NCBI GenBank assembly: GCA_963727015.1
Contig: CAVSEV010000005.1
Span: forward strand, 930,001 to 994,000
Reading direction: 5' to 3'
Length of the DNA: 64,000 bases
Source of the DNA: DATFVJ01 sp963727015
Lineage (GTDB): Bacteria > Actinomycetota > Actinomycetes > Streptosporangiales > Streptosporangiaceae
Made by a program: the position numbers and the translations under genes. Positions 26,510 to 34,930 of the stretch are shown piece after piece; the first letter of the stretch is position 1, and the number at the start of each line of letters is the position of its first letter. Below the pieces are notes generated by a model. The model saw only the letters and a list, made by a program, of their open reading frames with translations, was not told the origin of the DNA and did no database searches.

Positions 26510-27736
26510 TTAGCCCAGTTCTGCCGACTGGTTACCAAACTGGTTACCGTAGGCCGTGAATTCGCCGTTGGTCATGTCGATGATCTCCTGACCGTGGATG
26601 TAGACGGTTTCGGTGGTCCGGGTTCCCTCGTGCCCCAGGATCGACGCGACCCTCTTGGGTGGCACGCCCATGGCGTCCATGTAGCTGCCGGCGGAGTGGC
26701 GCATCTCGTTCGGGTGCCACTGGCCGGGTTTGGGACACTCTGGCGTGGGCTCCTTTTCGGGGATGCCGGCTTGCTTTATCAGGGCCCGGAACGCGCGGCG
26801 GAGGTTGGCGGGATCGATCGGCGTGCCGATCTCCGTTGTGAACACCAGGTCCGTATCCGTCCACGCGGTGCCTGCTTTGAGCTTCTCGGCCGCCTGGCGG
26901 GCGCGGTGCTGCTTGAGCGCGAAGATCGCGACTGGCAGTGCTTTGAACCGGCGCCGGGATTGCTTGGTCTTGGTATCGCCTTCCCACAATTTGCCGCGGC
27001 GGTGCTTGAGTGACTTCCACACGCTGATCACATCTGTGTCGAAGTCGATGTGCTCCCAGCGGAGCCCGGTCAGTTCGCCGGGGCGCATGCCCAGCACAAG
27101 TCCCAGTACCCACAGCGCCTCAAGCCGGTCACCGTTCGCGGCGTCGAGCACGGCCTTTACCTGGATGATCGTGAGTGCCTGGGACGGGCGTTCGGTCCCG
27201 ACTGGCGTTTCGACCAGGTCGGACACGTTGCGGTGGACTTTGCCGCGGCGCTGAGCCCACCTGAGCGCCCGGGTCAGTGTGGTGTGGACCCGGGTGAGTG
27301 AAGAGGTGCTCATGCCCCGCGCGGCCATGTCGGCGAGCATGCTCTCGACGTGCTCGCATTCCAAATGCCGGAGCCGGACCGCGCCAAGAACGGGGATGAG
27401 CTGTTTCTCCACGGCCCAGGTGAGGCCGTCGATCGTGTTCTCACTCTTGATCTTTTTGCGGTCCAGGCCGCGTTCGAGCCAATAACGGAGCAGATCGGCA
27501 ACCGTCTCCAGGGCTGAGCCGATCGGTGCGCCCTCTTTGATCTTGCGCAGGGCTTCGTCGAGCTTCTCCTTGGCCTGGGCCTTCTCCTTCGCCGTGACCT
27601 TGACGCGCCTCCGGCCATCCTTCGCTGCCGGGTCGGGCACGGTCGCCACGCCGACCCAACGGTCGAGCGCCTCGCTGTAGTAGAGGGCGCCGTCCCCATT
27701 TCCGCGGACCTTACCGCGCCTGGTTCGTGGTGCCAT
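26510..27736 (-). CDS. int: Tyrosine-type site-specific integrase
   Basis: 408 residues, ATG at 27736. N-terminal arm-binding region (GDGALYYSEALDRWVG), SAM-like core-binding domain, then the catalytic domain. Visible catalytic residues: Arg in GMRPGELTGLRW, the HPNEMRHSAGSYM box, His in LGHEGTRTTETVY, and the nucleophile Tyr in TVYIHG. This is the layout of phage/ICE integrases that recombine at tRNA genes. It is transcribed towards the tRNA and stops 43 bp from it. It is the integrase of the element. Confidence 0.95.
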   Translation of the reverse strand: MAPRTRRGKVRGNGDGALYYSEALDRWVGVATVPDPAAKDGRRRVKVTAKEKAQAKEKLDEALRKIKEGAPIGSALETVADLLRYWLERGLDRKKIKSENTIDGLTWAVEKQLIPVLGAVRLRHLECEHVESMLADMAARGMSTSSLTRVHTTLTRALRWAQRRGKVHRNVSDLVETPVGTERPSQALTIIQVKAVLDAANGDRLEALWVLGLVLGMRPGELTGLRWEHIDFDTDVISVWKSLKHRRGKLWEGDTKTKQSRRRFKALPVAIFALKQHRARQAAEKLKAGTAWTDTDLVFTTEIGTPIDPANLRRAFRALIKQAGIPEKEPTPECPKPGQWHPNEMRHSAGSYMDAMGVPPKRVASILGHEGTRTTETVYIHGQEIIDMTNGEFTAYGNQFGNQSAELG

Positions 27737-27789
27737 TTGGTCGTGGCCTCCTTGGGACCTTTGCCGTTGGGGGTGACTGCTCGGCTGAG

Positions 27790-28410
27790 CTAGCTAGGCG
27801 GGTGACCTGTTTCGGCGAGGCGGAGGATGAGCAGCAGTTCCTCGTAGCGGCGGGTGGCATCGTGTCTTAGGTTGCCGGCGAACAGGCTGGTGAGTTGCTG
27901 CTTGGCGCGTGCCGGGAGTTCGCTGTCCTGGATGGCGTCCAGGCCGAGTTCGATGAGGGGGAGCAGCTCTCGCTGGACTGTGGGGTTGCTGTTTGCCGGG
28001 CTGGTGAGGGCGCCGAGACCGGGAATGGCGGCGAACCGCTGGCGCCGGAGCAGATCGTCTGTTGCGTCGCGGAGGTGGCGGGCGGCGTCGTCTCGTCCGG
28101 CGGCAGTCAGCTCCTCCGGGGTAGCGCCAACGGCTTGCGCCATCCTCGCGAGCGTTTCGGCGGTCGCCTGGACCGGAACGGCGATGCCCGATCCGGCCTT
28201 TTTGGTGCCCCGTTCGACGTCGCTCCACTGCGACGGGCTGATCCCGGCCTTGGCAGCGGCCTGGCGCCGCGACATCGGCGGCACCGCTGCCTCGCGTCGC
28301 TGGCGGACCAGGTCGGCTTCGGGCCGCAGGGCGTCGTGGGTGGTCAATGCTCCTCTTTGCGCTCTCATTTGGTGGTGCACACTTGGGAACGCTAGTGGCG
28401 AGGAGGTCAT
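27790..28410 (-). CDS. XRE-type helix-turn-helix regulator
   Basis: 206 residues. An HTH of the XRE type is visible at about residues 46-72 (SRRQAAAKAGISPSQWSDVERG), followed by a helical C-terminal half. ATG 28410 has no clear ribosome site, so it may be leaderless; an internal ATG at 28368 is an alternative. It lies between the integrase and the excisionase-like genes. From that place I infer control of element maintenance or transfer. Confidence 0.8.
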   Translation of the reverse strand: MTSSPLAFPSVHHQMRAQRGALTTHDALRPEADLVRQRREAAVPPMSRRQAAAKAGISPSQWSDVERGTKKAGSGIAVPVQATAETLARMAQAVGATPEELTAAGRDDAARHLRDATDDLLRRQRFAAIPGLGALTSPANSNPTVQRELLPLIELGLDAIQDSELPARAKQQLTSLFAGNLRHDATRRYEELLLILRLAETGHPPS

Positions 28411-28493
28411 ATTGCATCATCTGTCTAGGAAAAGTCGCGGTTTCTTGAGTCAGTCAGGCGACATCTAACCTTCTCGGAACGTATCAACCTTGT

Positions 28494-28515
28494 GTGCAGT
28501 GCATGTCAACTGCAC
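28494..28515. promoter_or_regulatory. Inverted repeat, possible operator or terminator
   Basis: GTGCAGT and ACTGCAC arms (7 bp) with an 8-nt spacer, in a locally AT-richer stretch between the XRE regulator gene and the excisionase-like gene. It overlaps the last codons of the latter. It could be an operator for the regulator or the end signal of the minus-strand operon. Confidence 0.35.
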
Positions 28516-28793
28516 AACAAAGGACCTAGTGTCCGACCGTTGCATCTTGGGTTAAGGGCCCGGGGTGCCGGCTGGCCGGAACGGACCGCGGCTTCGGCGG
28601 AGCGGAGTTTGTCGACGTACCTGTCGATGGCGTCGCGGGGGATCTTCCGTAGTTTGCCGATCTTGAGTGATTCGATCTCGCCCGTGGCGACGAGGTAGAA
28701 CATGAAGGTCCGGCCGACGCCGAGCAGTTCGGCGGCTTCTTGGACCGAGTACAGGATGCGGCCCGGGCGGTCGGCCTCGTTGCGGGCGGTCAC
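28506..28793 (-). CDS. Excisionase-family HTH DNA-binding protein
   Basis: 95 residues with a MerR/HTH_17-type helix-turn-helix: YSVQEAAELLGVGRTFMFYLV then GEIESLKIGKLRKIPRDAIDRYV. This is the typical fold of small excisionase (Xis) or regulator proteins of actinobacterial elements. Its start overlaps the stop of the next upstream gene (28790), so the two HTH genes and the wall hydrolase form one minus-strand unit. Confidence 0.85.
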   Translation of the reverse strand: MTARNEADRPGRILYSVQEAAELLGVGRTFMFYLVATGEIESLKIGKLRKIPRDAIDRYVDKLRSAEAAVRSGQPAPRALNPRCNGRTLGPLLCS

Positions 28794-29092
28794 GGGGTGT
28801 CCTGAGCAGTGCCGTTGTGGTCCGGGCCGTCCAGAAGGCGTAACAGAGCCGCGAAGGGAACGCGGCAGCGGTCGCCGATCTTGATGACGCGGCAGGGGAA
28901 CTCACCCCGCTTGGCGAGCTCATAGGCCTTGGTGCGGCCGATGCCGAGAGTGCGCGCGGCGGTCATCAGGGCGACGGTGGCGGGCGTGCCGTCGGGTCGG
29001 TCGTGTGGTTGGACGACCGACGCGGCGGCGGATGGTGGCTGCACGTGCGTCATATCTTTCGGGACCTCCGTGCGGCGAGGGGTGTGGTTCAT
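28790..29092 (-). CDS. Second HTH (excisionase/MerR-like) DNA-binding protein
   Basis: 100 residues. HTH core LMTAARTLGIGRTKAYELAKRG followed by CRVIKIGDRCRVPFAALLRLL, the same fold as its neighbour. ATG 29092 overlaps the stop of the NlpC/P60 gene (ATGA). A second in-frame ATG 13 codons on (MTHVQPP) is possible. Two related HTH proteins in tandem suggest one excisionase and one transfer regulator, but which is which cannot be told. Confidence 0.75.
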   Translation of the reverse strand: MNHTPRRTEVPKDMTHVQPPSAAASVVQPHDRPDGTPATVALMTAARTLGIGRTKAYELAKRGEFPCRVIKIGDRCRVPFAALLRLLDGPDHNGTAQDTP

Positions 29093-30189
29093 GGCGGCGG
29101 GCCTTGGAGGGCGGCGGGGCGGGTCGCGACGACGACCGACGCCGTATCCAGTGGGTCGGTCTGGACGTTCTCGCCGGTCTGCGGCGCCTGGATGACCTGG
29201 CCGCCGCCGAGGTACATCACTACGTGCCCCGGGTTCGCGGGGGTGCCATCGGAGCCCGCGGAGAACAGCAGGTCGCCAGGTTGGATGTCGGCGAGCGGGA
29301 TCTGGGGTCCGTCTTGCTGCCACTGGTAGGTGGTGCGGGCGAGGTGGATCCCGGCGGCGCCGTAGGCGGCGAAGACCAGGCCGGAGCAGTCGAAGCAGCC
29401 AGGTCCCACGCCGCCCCAGCAGTAGGGCTTGCCGACCTGAGCTTCGGCGAACGCGATTGCCGTCGCGGCCGCGCCGGACGCGGTGACCTGGGTGGGGACC
29501 GCGTATCGCGCCGCCCAGGCCAGGACGTCGGTCACGTACCACCCGGCGTGGTTATAGGCGTAAACGGCTTGCTGAATGCCGGCGCTGCTGCCGCTGCGGG
29601 CACCGTTCGCGCACAGCATTGCCGCGGCGGTGTAGATCGCGTCCGCCGGGTCGTAAGGGCTGACCGGCTGGACCGGGTCCGCGTTGACCGCGTACCGGGT
29701 GAACGTTGCGGGCTCGAACTGCATGGGTCCTTCGGCTCCCGCGCTGTTGCTGCCGGAGGCCACGCCGGGCAGCTGCGATCGGCCGTGATCACTTTCGACC
29801 TCGCCGATCCCGGCGAGGACGGACCAGGGCAGGCCGGGACACGTCCGTGCCGCGTCGAGATACCAGGTCAGGTAGTCCGGCGGGATGTCGCTGCGGGCCA
29901 GCGCACTTGGGGCGCCCGCCAGCCCTGCGTCGGCGCCCGCCTGCGGGACCGGTCCAGCCGCGGCGAACAGCGTGATCAACAGCGGAAGGGACACGGTGGC
30001 GGCCGCCAAGGCGGCGAACGCCCTCAGCACAACGCCCCCTCGCCAATCCAGCAGCCGGGCGACCGGCAGGCATCCGGCGCGACGGGCGCTGGTGAGCCGC
30101 ATGCCGGCCATCCAATGCCAGTGGGTCCCGCAGCAGGGACGAGGGTGAGGACACGCGGATGCGCTGGGAGCCATCTGCAGTGCCTGCAT
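29089..30189 (-). CDS. Transglycosylase/NlpC-P60 wall hydrolase (conjugation)
   Basis: 366 residues from ATG 30189, chosen because GGAGGTGA lies 5 bp upstream; a longer start at 30225 lacks this. A transmembrane/signal region at about 55-80 is followed by a lytic-transglycosylase domain (AGIGEVESDHGRSQL with catalytic Glu, GPMQFEPATF) and an NlpC/P60 domain (CFDCSGLVFAAYG with Cys, NPGHVVMYLGGG with His). Two-domain hydrolases of this type open the peptidoglycan for type IV secretion in Gram-positive elements. It is divergent from the transfer operon. Confidence 0.9.
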   Translation of the reverse strand: MQALQMAPSASACPHPRPCCGTHWHWMAGMRLTSARRAGCLPVARLLDWRGGVVLRAFAALAAATVSLPLLITLFAAAGPVPQAGADAGLAGAPSALARSDIPPDYLTWYLDAARTCPGLPWSVLAGIGEVESDHGRSQLPGVASGSNSAGAEGPMQFEPATFTRYAVNADPVQPVSPYDPADAIYTAAAMLCANGARSGSSAGIQQAVYAYNHAGWYVTDVLAWAARYAVPTQVTASGAAATAIAFAEAQVGKPYCWGGVGPGCFDCSGLVFAAYGAAGIHLARTTYQWQQDGPQIPLADIQPGDLLFSAGSDGTPANPGHVVMYLGGGQVIQAPQTGENVQTDPLDTASVVVATRPAALQGPPP

Positions 30190-30234
30190 GTCTTCACCTC
30201 CGATCGGTCCTGTCACATCGGTCATTGATTAAAG

Positions 30235-30265
30235 TTGACATCCCGCTCTGGATTATGCCTACGAT
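30235..30265 (+). promoter_or_regulatory. Possible promoter of the transfer operon
   Basis: A perfect TTGACA at 30235-30240 and TACGAT at 30260-30265, spacer 19 bp (long by two), in an AT-richer 190-bp divergent region between the wall hydrolase and the DUF6668 gene. Confidence 0.4.
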
Positions 30266-30383
30266 TCCGTGTAACGACAACCACGATTGCTGACGATCTC
30301 AAGAGTCCGGCTCAGAGTTGATGAGGCACAAGGTGCCGCGGCAAGGCACGGTCCGGTGCGGTCACCGGAGGAGGTGGGCACAG

Positions 30384-30926
30384 GTGCAAGAGGTCGCATT
30401 CGCTCAGCGCTGGCGTGCGCCTGCTGCACCCACCCAGCGCCGGCCGGTGCAGCTGCACGAGATCGTCCTGGTCGGGGCGCACGGGGGAGCGGGCGTCACG
30501 ACGCTCGCTGGCCTGTTGCAGCCGGCCTGGGACATGGGGGCGATGCGGGGTTCGCCCGATCCGCGGTTCCCGCCGGTGCGTACGGGCGGGCGGCCGCTCG
30601 TGCTGGTGACCCGGAACACGGTGGCGGCGGCCGCGCGCGCGACAGCCGCGGTGGCGGCCTTCACCGGTCCGGGTGGGCACATCGCCGCGCTGATCGTGGT
30701 CGCCGACAGCCCGTTGCCCGAGCCTGCCGAGGCCAGCTACCGGTTCCGGTTGCTGACCGCCCGGGTCGGCGCGATCGTCCGCATGCCGTTCATCCCCGGG
30801 CTCCGCCTGGTCGACGAGCCCGCGGCCGTCAACCTGCCCAGGAAGGCGCGCCGGGCGCTCGGTGAGGTCCGCCACCGCGTGTACGTCCAGGCCACCCGCG
30901 CGCAACCCGTGAGGAGACCGTCGTGA
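30384..30926 (+). CDS. DUF6668-like P-loop protein, first gene of transfer operon
   Basis: 180 residues from GTG 30384, with GGAGGAGG 9 bp upstream; an ATG at 30321 is also in frame. A P-loop-like motif GAHGGAGVTTLAGLL at about residues 31-45 and a Rossmann-like alternation of beta strands (PLVLVTRNT, IAALIVVAD) suggest a ParA/MinD-like NTPase fold. The protein family DUF6668 is known from actinobacterial elements ahead of type IV secretion genes. Role unknown. The stop overlaps the next start (GTGA). Confidence 0.75.
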   Translation: MQEVAFAQRWRAPAAPTQRRPVQLHEIVLVGAHGGAGVTTLAGLLQPAWDMGAMRGSPDPRFPPVRTGGRPLVLVTRNTVAAAARATAAVAAFTGPGGHIAALIVVADSPLPEPAEASYRFRLLTARVGAIVRMPFIPGLRLVDEPAAVNLPRKARRALGEVRHRVYVQATRAQPVRRPS

Positions 30927-31246
30927 TCTCAGCCATGGTGCACGTCATCGCCGTGTACGCCGCCCAGTCCCGTCATCTGGCGGCGCCGGGCCTGGCGCCG
31001 CCGAACCCTGCCCCGCAGGCGCCGCCCGGGCTGGAGAAGCCGGTCACCACGATCGTGGCGTGGGGTAAGTGGGGCGTGCTGGTCTGCGGCGTCGCTGGGC
31101 TGTTGATGTGTGCGGGCAAGATGGCGATCGGCCATCGTAACCGTGCGACCTTCGCCGCGGACGGCGCGACCGGGATCCCGTGGGTGCTCGGCGGGCTCAG
31201 CCTCGCTGCCGTCGCGGCAGCGATCGTCGGCGTGTTCCTCGGCTGA
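30923..31246 (+). CDS. Small two-TM membrane protein (VirB2/TrbC-like position)
   Basis: 107 residues: a Pro/Ala-rich N-terminal part, then two transmembrane segments (about 45-65 and 85-105) separated by a short basic loop (GHRNRATF). Size, topology and position in the transfer operon resemble pilin-like or VirB2/TrbC-type proteins, but no diagnostic motif confirms this. Coupled to both neighbours (GTGA upstream, TGATG downstream). Confidence 0.7.
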   Translation: MISAMVHVIAVYAAQSRHLAAPGLAPPNPAPQAPPGLEKPVTTIVAWGKWGVLVCGVAGLLMCAGKMAIGHRNRATFAADGATGIPWVLGGLSLAAVAAAIVGVFLG

Positions 31247-32028
31247 TGTCTCCCACATCGACCGCGTCGCGGTGCCGCCGTCACCCGACCGCTCCCGTCG
31301 TCGCTATCGCCATCTTCCTCGCTGCCGGGACCGCGGGCCTGATTCTCGCCTTTACCCACGGCAGCGACCCCGCGCACACACGCCCGGCCGCGTCCGCCGC
31401 GCATGCGCCCCTGCCGTCACCGCAGCCAGATCTAGGAGATACCAATTCACCGGGACCGACCGCGACAACGATCCCTCGTGTCGACCTGGCGGGCCTGCGC
31501 TGGGTCGGCTTTGGCGGACTGTTACTGCCCGTCTCACCGGCCGGCGGACCGCGGGACATGCGGGGCCGCCTGGCATCCGGGTTCGCGCGCACTCCGCTCG
31601 GCGCGTTGCTCGCCGCGGTGAATATCGGCGTCCGGGCGAACGCGCAGTGGGGGCCTGCCATCTTCGGCCCGACGATCCGCCATCAGGTGACCGGCCAGGA
31701 TGCCCCAGTGCTGCTGGCCAGTTGCCAGGACGCCTACGAACAGGCCCGTCAGCAAGCCGGACTCCCGCCCGGCCAGCCGCTGGGCCGCGCCTACGTCGTC
31801 GAGGAAGCGTTCCGCTGGGAGACCTATTCACCCGGCGACGCCGTGGTGGACATCGTCAGCGCCGGACCCGGCGACCAGGGATCCACCGTGCGCGCGGCCA
31901 CCCGGATCGAGCTGCTATGGCGTGGCGGGGACTGGCGGGTGGTCGCGCCTGCGGGCGGTGACTGGGGCAACGCCGCCACGCAGGTCACCGGCCTCGCGGG
32001 TTACACGATGTTCCCGGGACAGGGGTGA
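31246..32028 (+). CDS. Membrane-anchored transfer protein (VirB8/TcpC-like)
   Basis: 260 residues from ATG 31246. One transmembrane helix at about 18-38, a Pro/Ala/Ser linker, then a soluble domain ending in strands VVDIVSAGP, VRAATRIELLWRGGDWRVV, the pattern of NTF2-like domains in VirB8/TcpC proteins. I infer a scaffold role in the transfer channel. No catalytic residues are expected. Start overlaps the previous stop; the next gene begins 6 bp after the stop. Confidence 0.65.
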   Translation: MSPTSTASRCRRHPTAPVVAIAIFLAAGTAGLILAFTHGSDPAHTRPAASAAHAPLPSPQPDLGDTNSPGPTATTIPRVDLAGLRWVGFGGLLLPVSPAGGPRDMRGRLASGFARTPLGALLAAVNIGVRANAQWGPAIFGPTIRHQVTGQDAPVLLASCQDAYEQARQQAGLPPGQPLGRAYVVEEAFRWETYSPGDAVVDIVSAGPGDQGSTVRAATRIELLWRGGDWRVVAPAGGDWGNAATQVTGLAGYTMFPGQG

Positions 32029-32034
32029 GCGCCG

Positions 32035-33413
32035 ATGTTCTGTCCCACGCTCATCTCCCCGGCATGTGTCATCGGCCAAGCGGCGGGCGCCGCGACGAAC
32101 GCGGTCGCGTCCGGTGCCATGCAGGACATCGCCAGCACGATCCAGTCCGGCATCGCGTGGATCGTGTCCAGCAGCGTCGACTGGTGGGTCAAGGTCGCCT
32201 CGCCCAACCTGGCCGCCGAACCGTCCATTGACCGCATCCAGCAGCAGATCCTGCCGATCGCCATCGCGGTCGCCACCGTGGGCATGCTGGCCGCGGCGAT
32301 GAAGATGGCGATCAGCCGCAAAGCGAACCCGCTGATCGACGTCGGCTCCGGCCTCGCCATCATCGCCGTCACCTCCGCGCTTGGCGTGATGCTGCCATCC
32401 ATGCTGCTGAAGGCGGGCGACTCATGGTCGACGTGGGTGCTGAACACCTCGACCGGCGGCCAGTTCGCGACGCGGCTGACCGAGGTCTTGCAGCTGTCCA
32501 ACGCGACGGCCGGGGTGGTGATCGTGCTGGGGATCGTGGCGATCGTCATCGTCGCGTTCCAGGCCGTGCTGATGATGTTCCGGCAGGCCGCCCTGGTCAT
32601 CCTCGCCGGGCTGCTCCCGCTGGCAGCCGCCGGCACGCTGACCCCGGGAACCCGGTCCTGGTTCAGGCGGGTGACCAGCTGGATGCTGGCGCTGATCTTC
32701 TACAAGCCGGCCGCCGCAGCGATCTACGCCGCCGCGTTCACCATGATGGGCAACGGCCGTGACCCGCGTACCGTGCTGATGGGCTTCGCGATGGTGCTGC
32801 TGTCGATCGTCGCCCTGCCGGCCCTGCTGCGGCTGTTCACCTGGACCACGGGAACGCTCGAGTCCCACGCCGGGGGTGGCTTCCTGAGCGCGGCGATCGG
32901 CGGCGCGGTCGCGGTCGGAGCCCTCCGCGGCTCATCCGGCTCCGGGGGATCCTCCGCGGTGGACCAGGCACGGCTGACGTCCGCGCAACTCGGCCCGCAC
33001 GGCGGCGGACCCCAAGGCACGGGGCCGCACGGCGGCGCGGCCGCAGAGGAAGCGGCCCGCGCCAGTGCCGCGGGAACCGGCGGCGGGGCCCGCCACACGG
33101 CAGCGTCAACCACGACCCGGACCGCTACGGAGGCCGGCCCGGGCTGGGGTGCTGCCGCGGCAGCGGGCGCCGCCGCCGATCCAACCGGAAGCAGGCCGGC
33201 CGGGACCGGCCCGAGCGGTAGCCGCGCTGCACCCGCGGGTGGATCCGCGGCCGCGCATGCCCAGCATGCAACTGGGGCAGCGCAGCGGCAGCGGGCCCGG
33301 CAACAGGACCCGCAGGGATGGCCGCTGCCGGGCTCGCCGAAGGCGCGGCGGCCGCCGCCCGTAAGTCAGCCGAGACAATGCAGCCACCGAGCAGCGCAGG
33401 CGAGGAGCCGTAG
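32035..33413 (+). CDS. TrbL/VirB6-like polytopic channel protein; apparent frameshift near the end
   Basis: After a short Cys-containing start (MFCPTLISPACVIG), it has about six to eight transmembrane segments over residues 75-290 (for example LPIAIAVATVGMLAAAMKMA, GVVIVLGIVAIVIVAF, MVLLSIVALPALLRLF), then a Gly/Ala/Ser-rich tail. This is the layout of TrbL/VirB6 inner-membrane channel proteins. The start frame stays open into the next gene (958 codons in all). From about 33270 a different frame reads GMAAAGLAEGAAAAARKSAE and stops at TAG 33411-33413, just before a GAGGAG-preceded ATG at 33416. I infer a one-base indel near the GGGG run at about 33265. Confidence 0.7.
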
Positions 33414-33415
33414 CA

Positions 33416-34911
33416 ATGACGCAGCAGCAGCCACAGACGCCGCGTATTACGGGGGTTGGCGGCGGCGCCGCGGCATCGGCCTGTTCGGCCTGGGCACCGC
33501 TGGCACCTTCGCGGTGCTCGGCGTGCTGGTGATCGTCATCCTGGTCGCCGCGGTCCACGTGGCCGCCCTCGTCTACGTCGTGCCGCCGGTCATCGCGGCC
33601 GGCGCGCTCGGGCTGGCCCGGATCGGCGGCCAGCCGCTCGCTCTTGCGGCCCTGATGCGGCTGCGCTGGTGGTACGGCAGCGCCCGCCACTACACCAAGT
33701 ACCGGGCGGGCGTTGTCCGCGAGCATTCCCCAGCCTTCACCCTGCCCGGCGTATTAGCGTCGACCTCGCTGCTGGACGCCGAGGACGGCTACGGCGGCCG
33801 GTACGGGATCGTGCACGACTGCCGAACCGGCCTGCTCACCGCCACGCTGCGCGCGATCCCCACCTCGACCTGGCTGGCCGACCGCTCGGACGCCGATACC
33901 TGGGTCGCGAACTGGGGTGGCTGGCTGGCCTCACTCGGGCACGTGCCGATGCTGCGCTGGGTCACCGTCACCGTCGACACCGCGCCCGAGCCGGGATCCA
34001 CGCTCGCCGACGCGGTCGCGGCCGCCGTCGACCCGGCCGCGCCCCGGGCGGCCCGCGCTATCCTCGGCGACCTGGTCGAGGCAGCGCCCGCCGCGGCCGC
34101 CGACGTCGATACCCGGGTCAGCCTGACATTCGACCCGAAAGCCTCACCGGCAGCGCCGAAAAACCTCACCGCCGCGACGGCGGAGATCGGCCGCACCCTG
34201 TTCGGCCTGGAGACAGCACTCGGCACCTGCGGCGTAACCGTGCTGGGCCGGCTGACCTCCGACGAGATCGCCGGGGTAGTCCGCACGGCATTCGACCCGG
34301 CCGCCCGCGGCGAAGTCAACCGCATCCTCGTCCAGGCCCGCACTGGCGCGGCGCGCGCCCGGCTCGGCTGGGCCGATGCGGGCCCGGTCGGCGCCGAGGA
34401 ACTCCCCGACCGTTACCACCACGACAGCGGCGTGTCCGTGACGTGGGCCTGGGACGAGGCGCCCCGGCAGAACGTCACCTCCGACGTGCTCGCCCGCCTG
34501 GTCGCGCCAGGTCCGTATCCGAAGCGTGTCGCCGTGCAGTACCGGTCGTTCCCGGCCGCCGAGGCCACCCGGGTGCTGGAGGCCGAGGTCAACGCGGCCG
34601 CGTTCCGGGAGCACTACCGGCGCCGGACCGGCCGCGACGAGACCGCCCGCGACGCCCACGACCAGGCCCGCGCCCGGCAGGCCGCGGCCGAGGAGGCGAT
34701 GGGCGCAGGCGTTTGCCTGATCTCCCTGTTCGTCACGGTGACCGTGATTGATCCCGAACGGCTGCCGCACGCGATCGCCACCACTGAGGCTGCGGCGGAG
34801 TCGTCGAAGATCCGGCTGCGGCGGATGAGCTTCAGCCAGGCAGCCGGATTCGCCGCCACCCTGCCGTGCGGGATCTGCCCCGCCGAACTGTCCCGGCGGA
34901 TGCCGCACTGA
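33416..34911 (+). CDS. SCO6880-family transfer protein; apparent frameshift near the start
   Basis: Two N-terminal transmembrane segments (FGLGTAGTFAVLGVLVIVIL and the following) with the family-typical YGGWRRRRGIGLF just before, then about 400 soluble residues (STSLLDAEDGYGGRYGIVHD, TSTWLADRSDADTWVANWG, RRMSFSQAAGFAATLPCGI). This matches the SCO6880 family of actinobacterial transfer operons, comparable in place to PrgI plus the N-terminus of VirB4. The best start, ATG 33416 with GAGGAG upstream, reads MTQQQPQTPR in another frame. A one-base change at about 33440 joins it to YYGGW. Confidence 0.75.
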
Positions 34912-34930
34912 CCAGGAGGGAGACCAGCCG

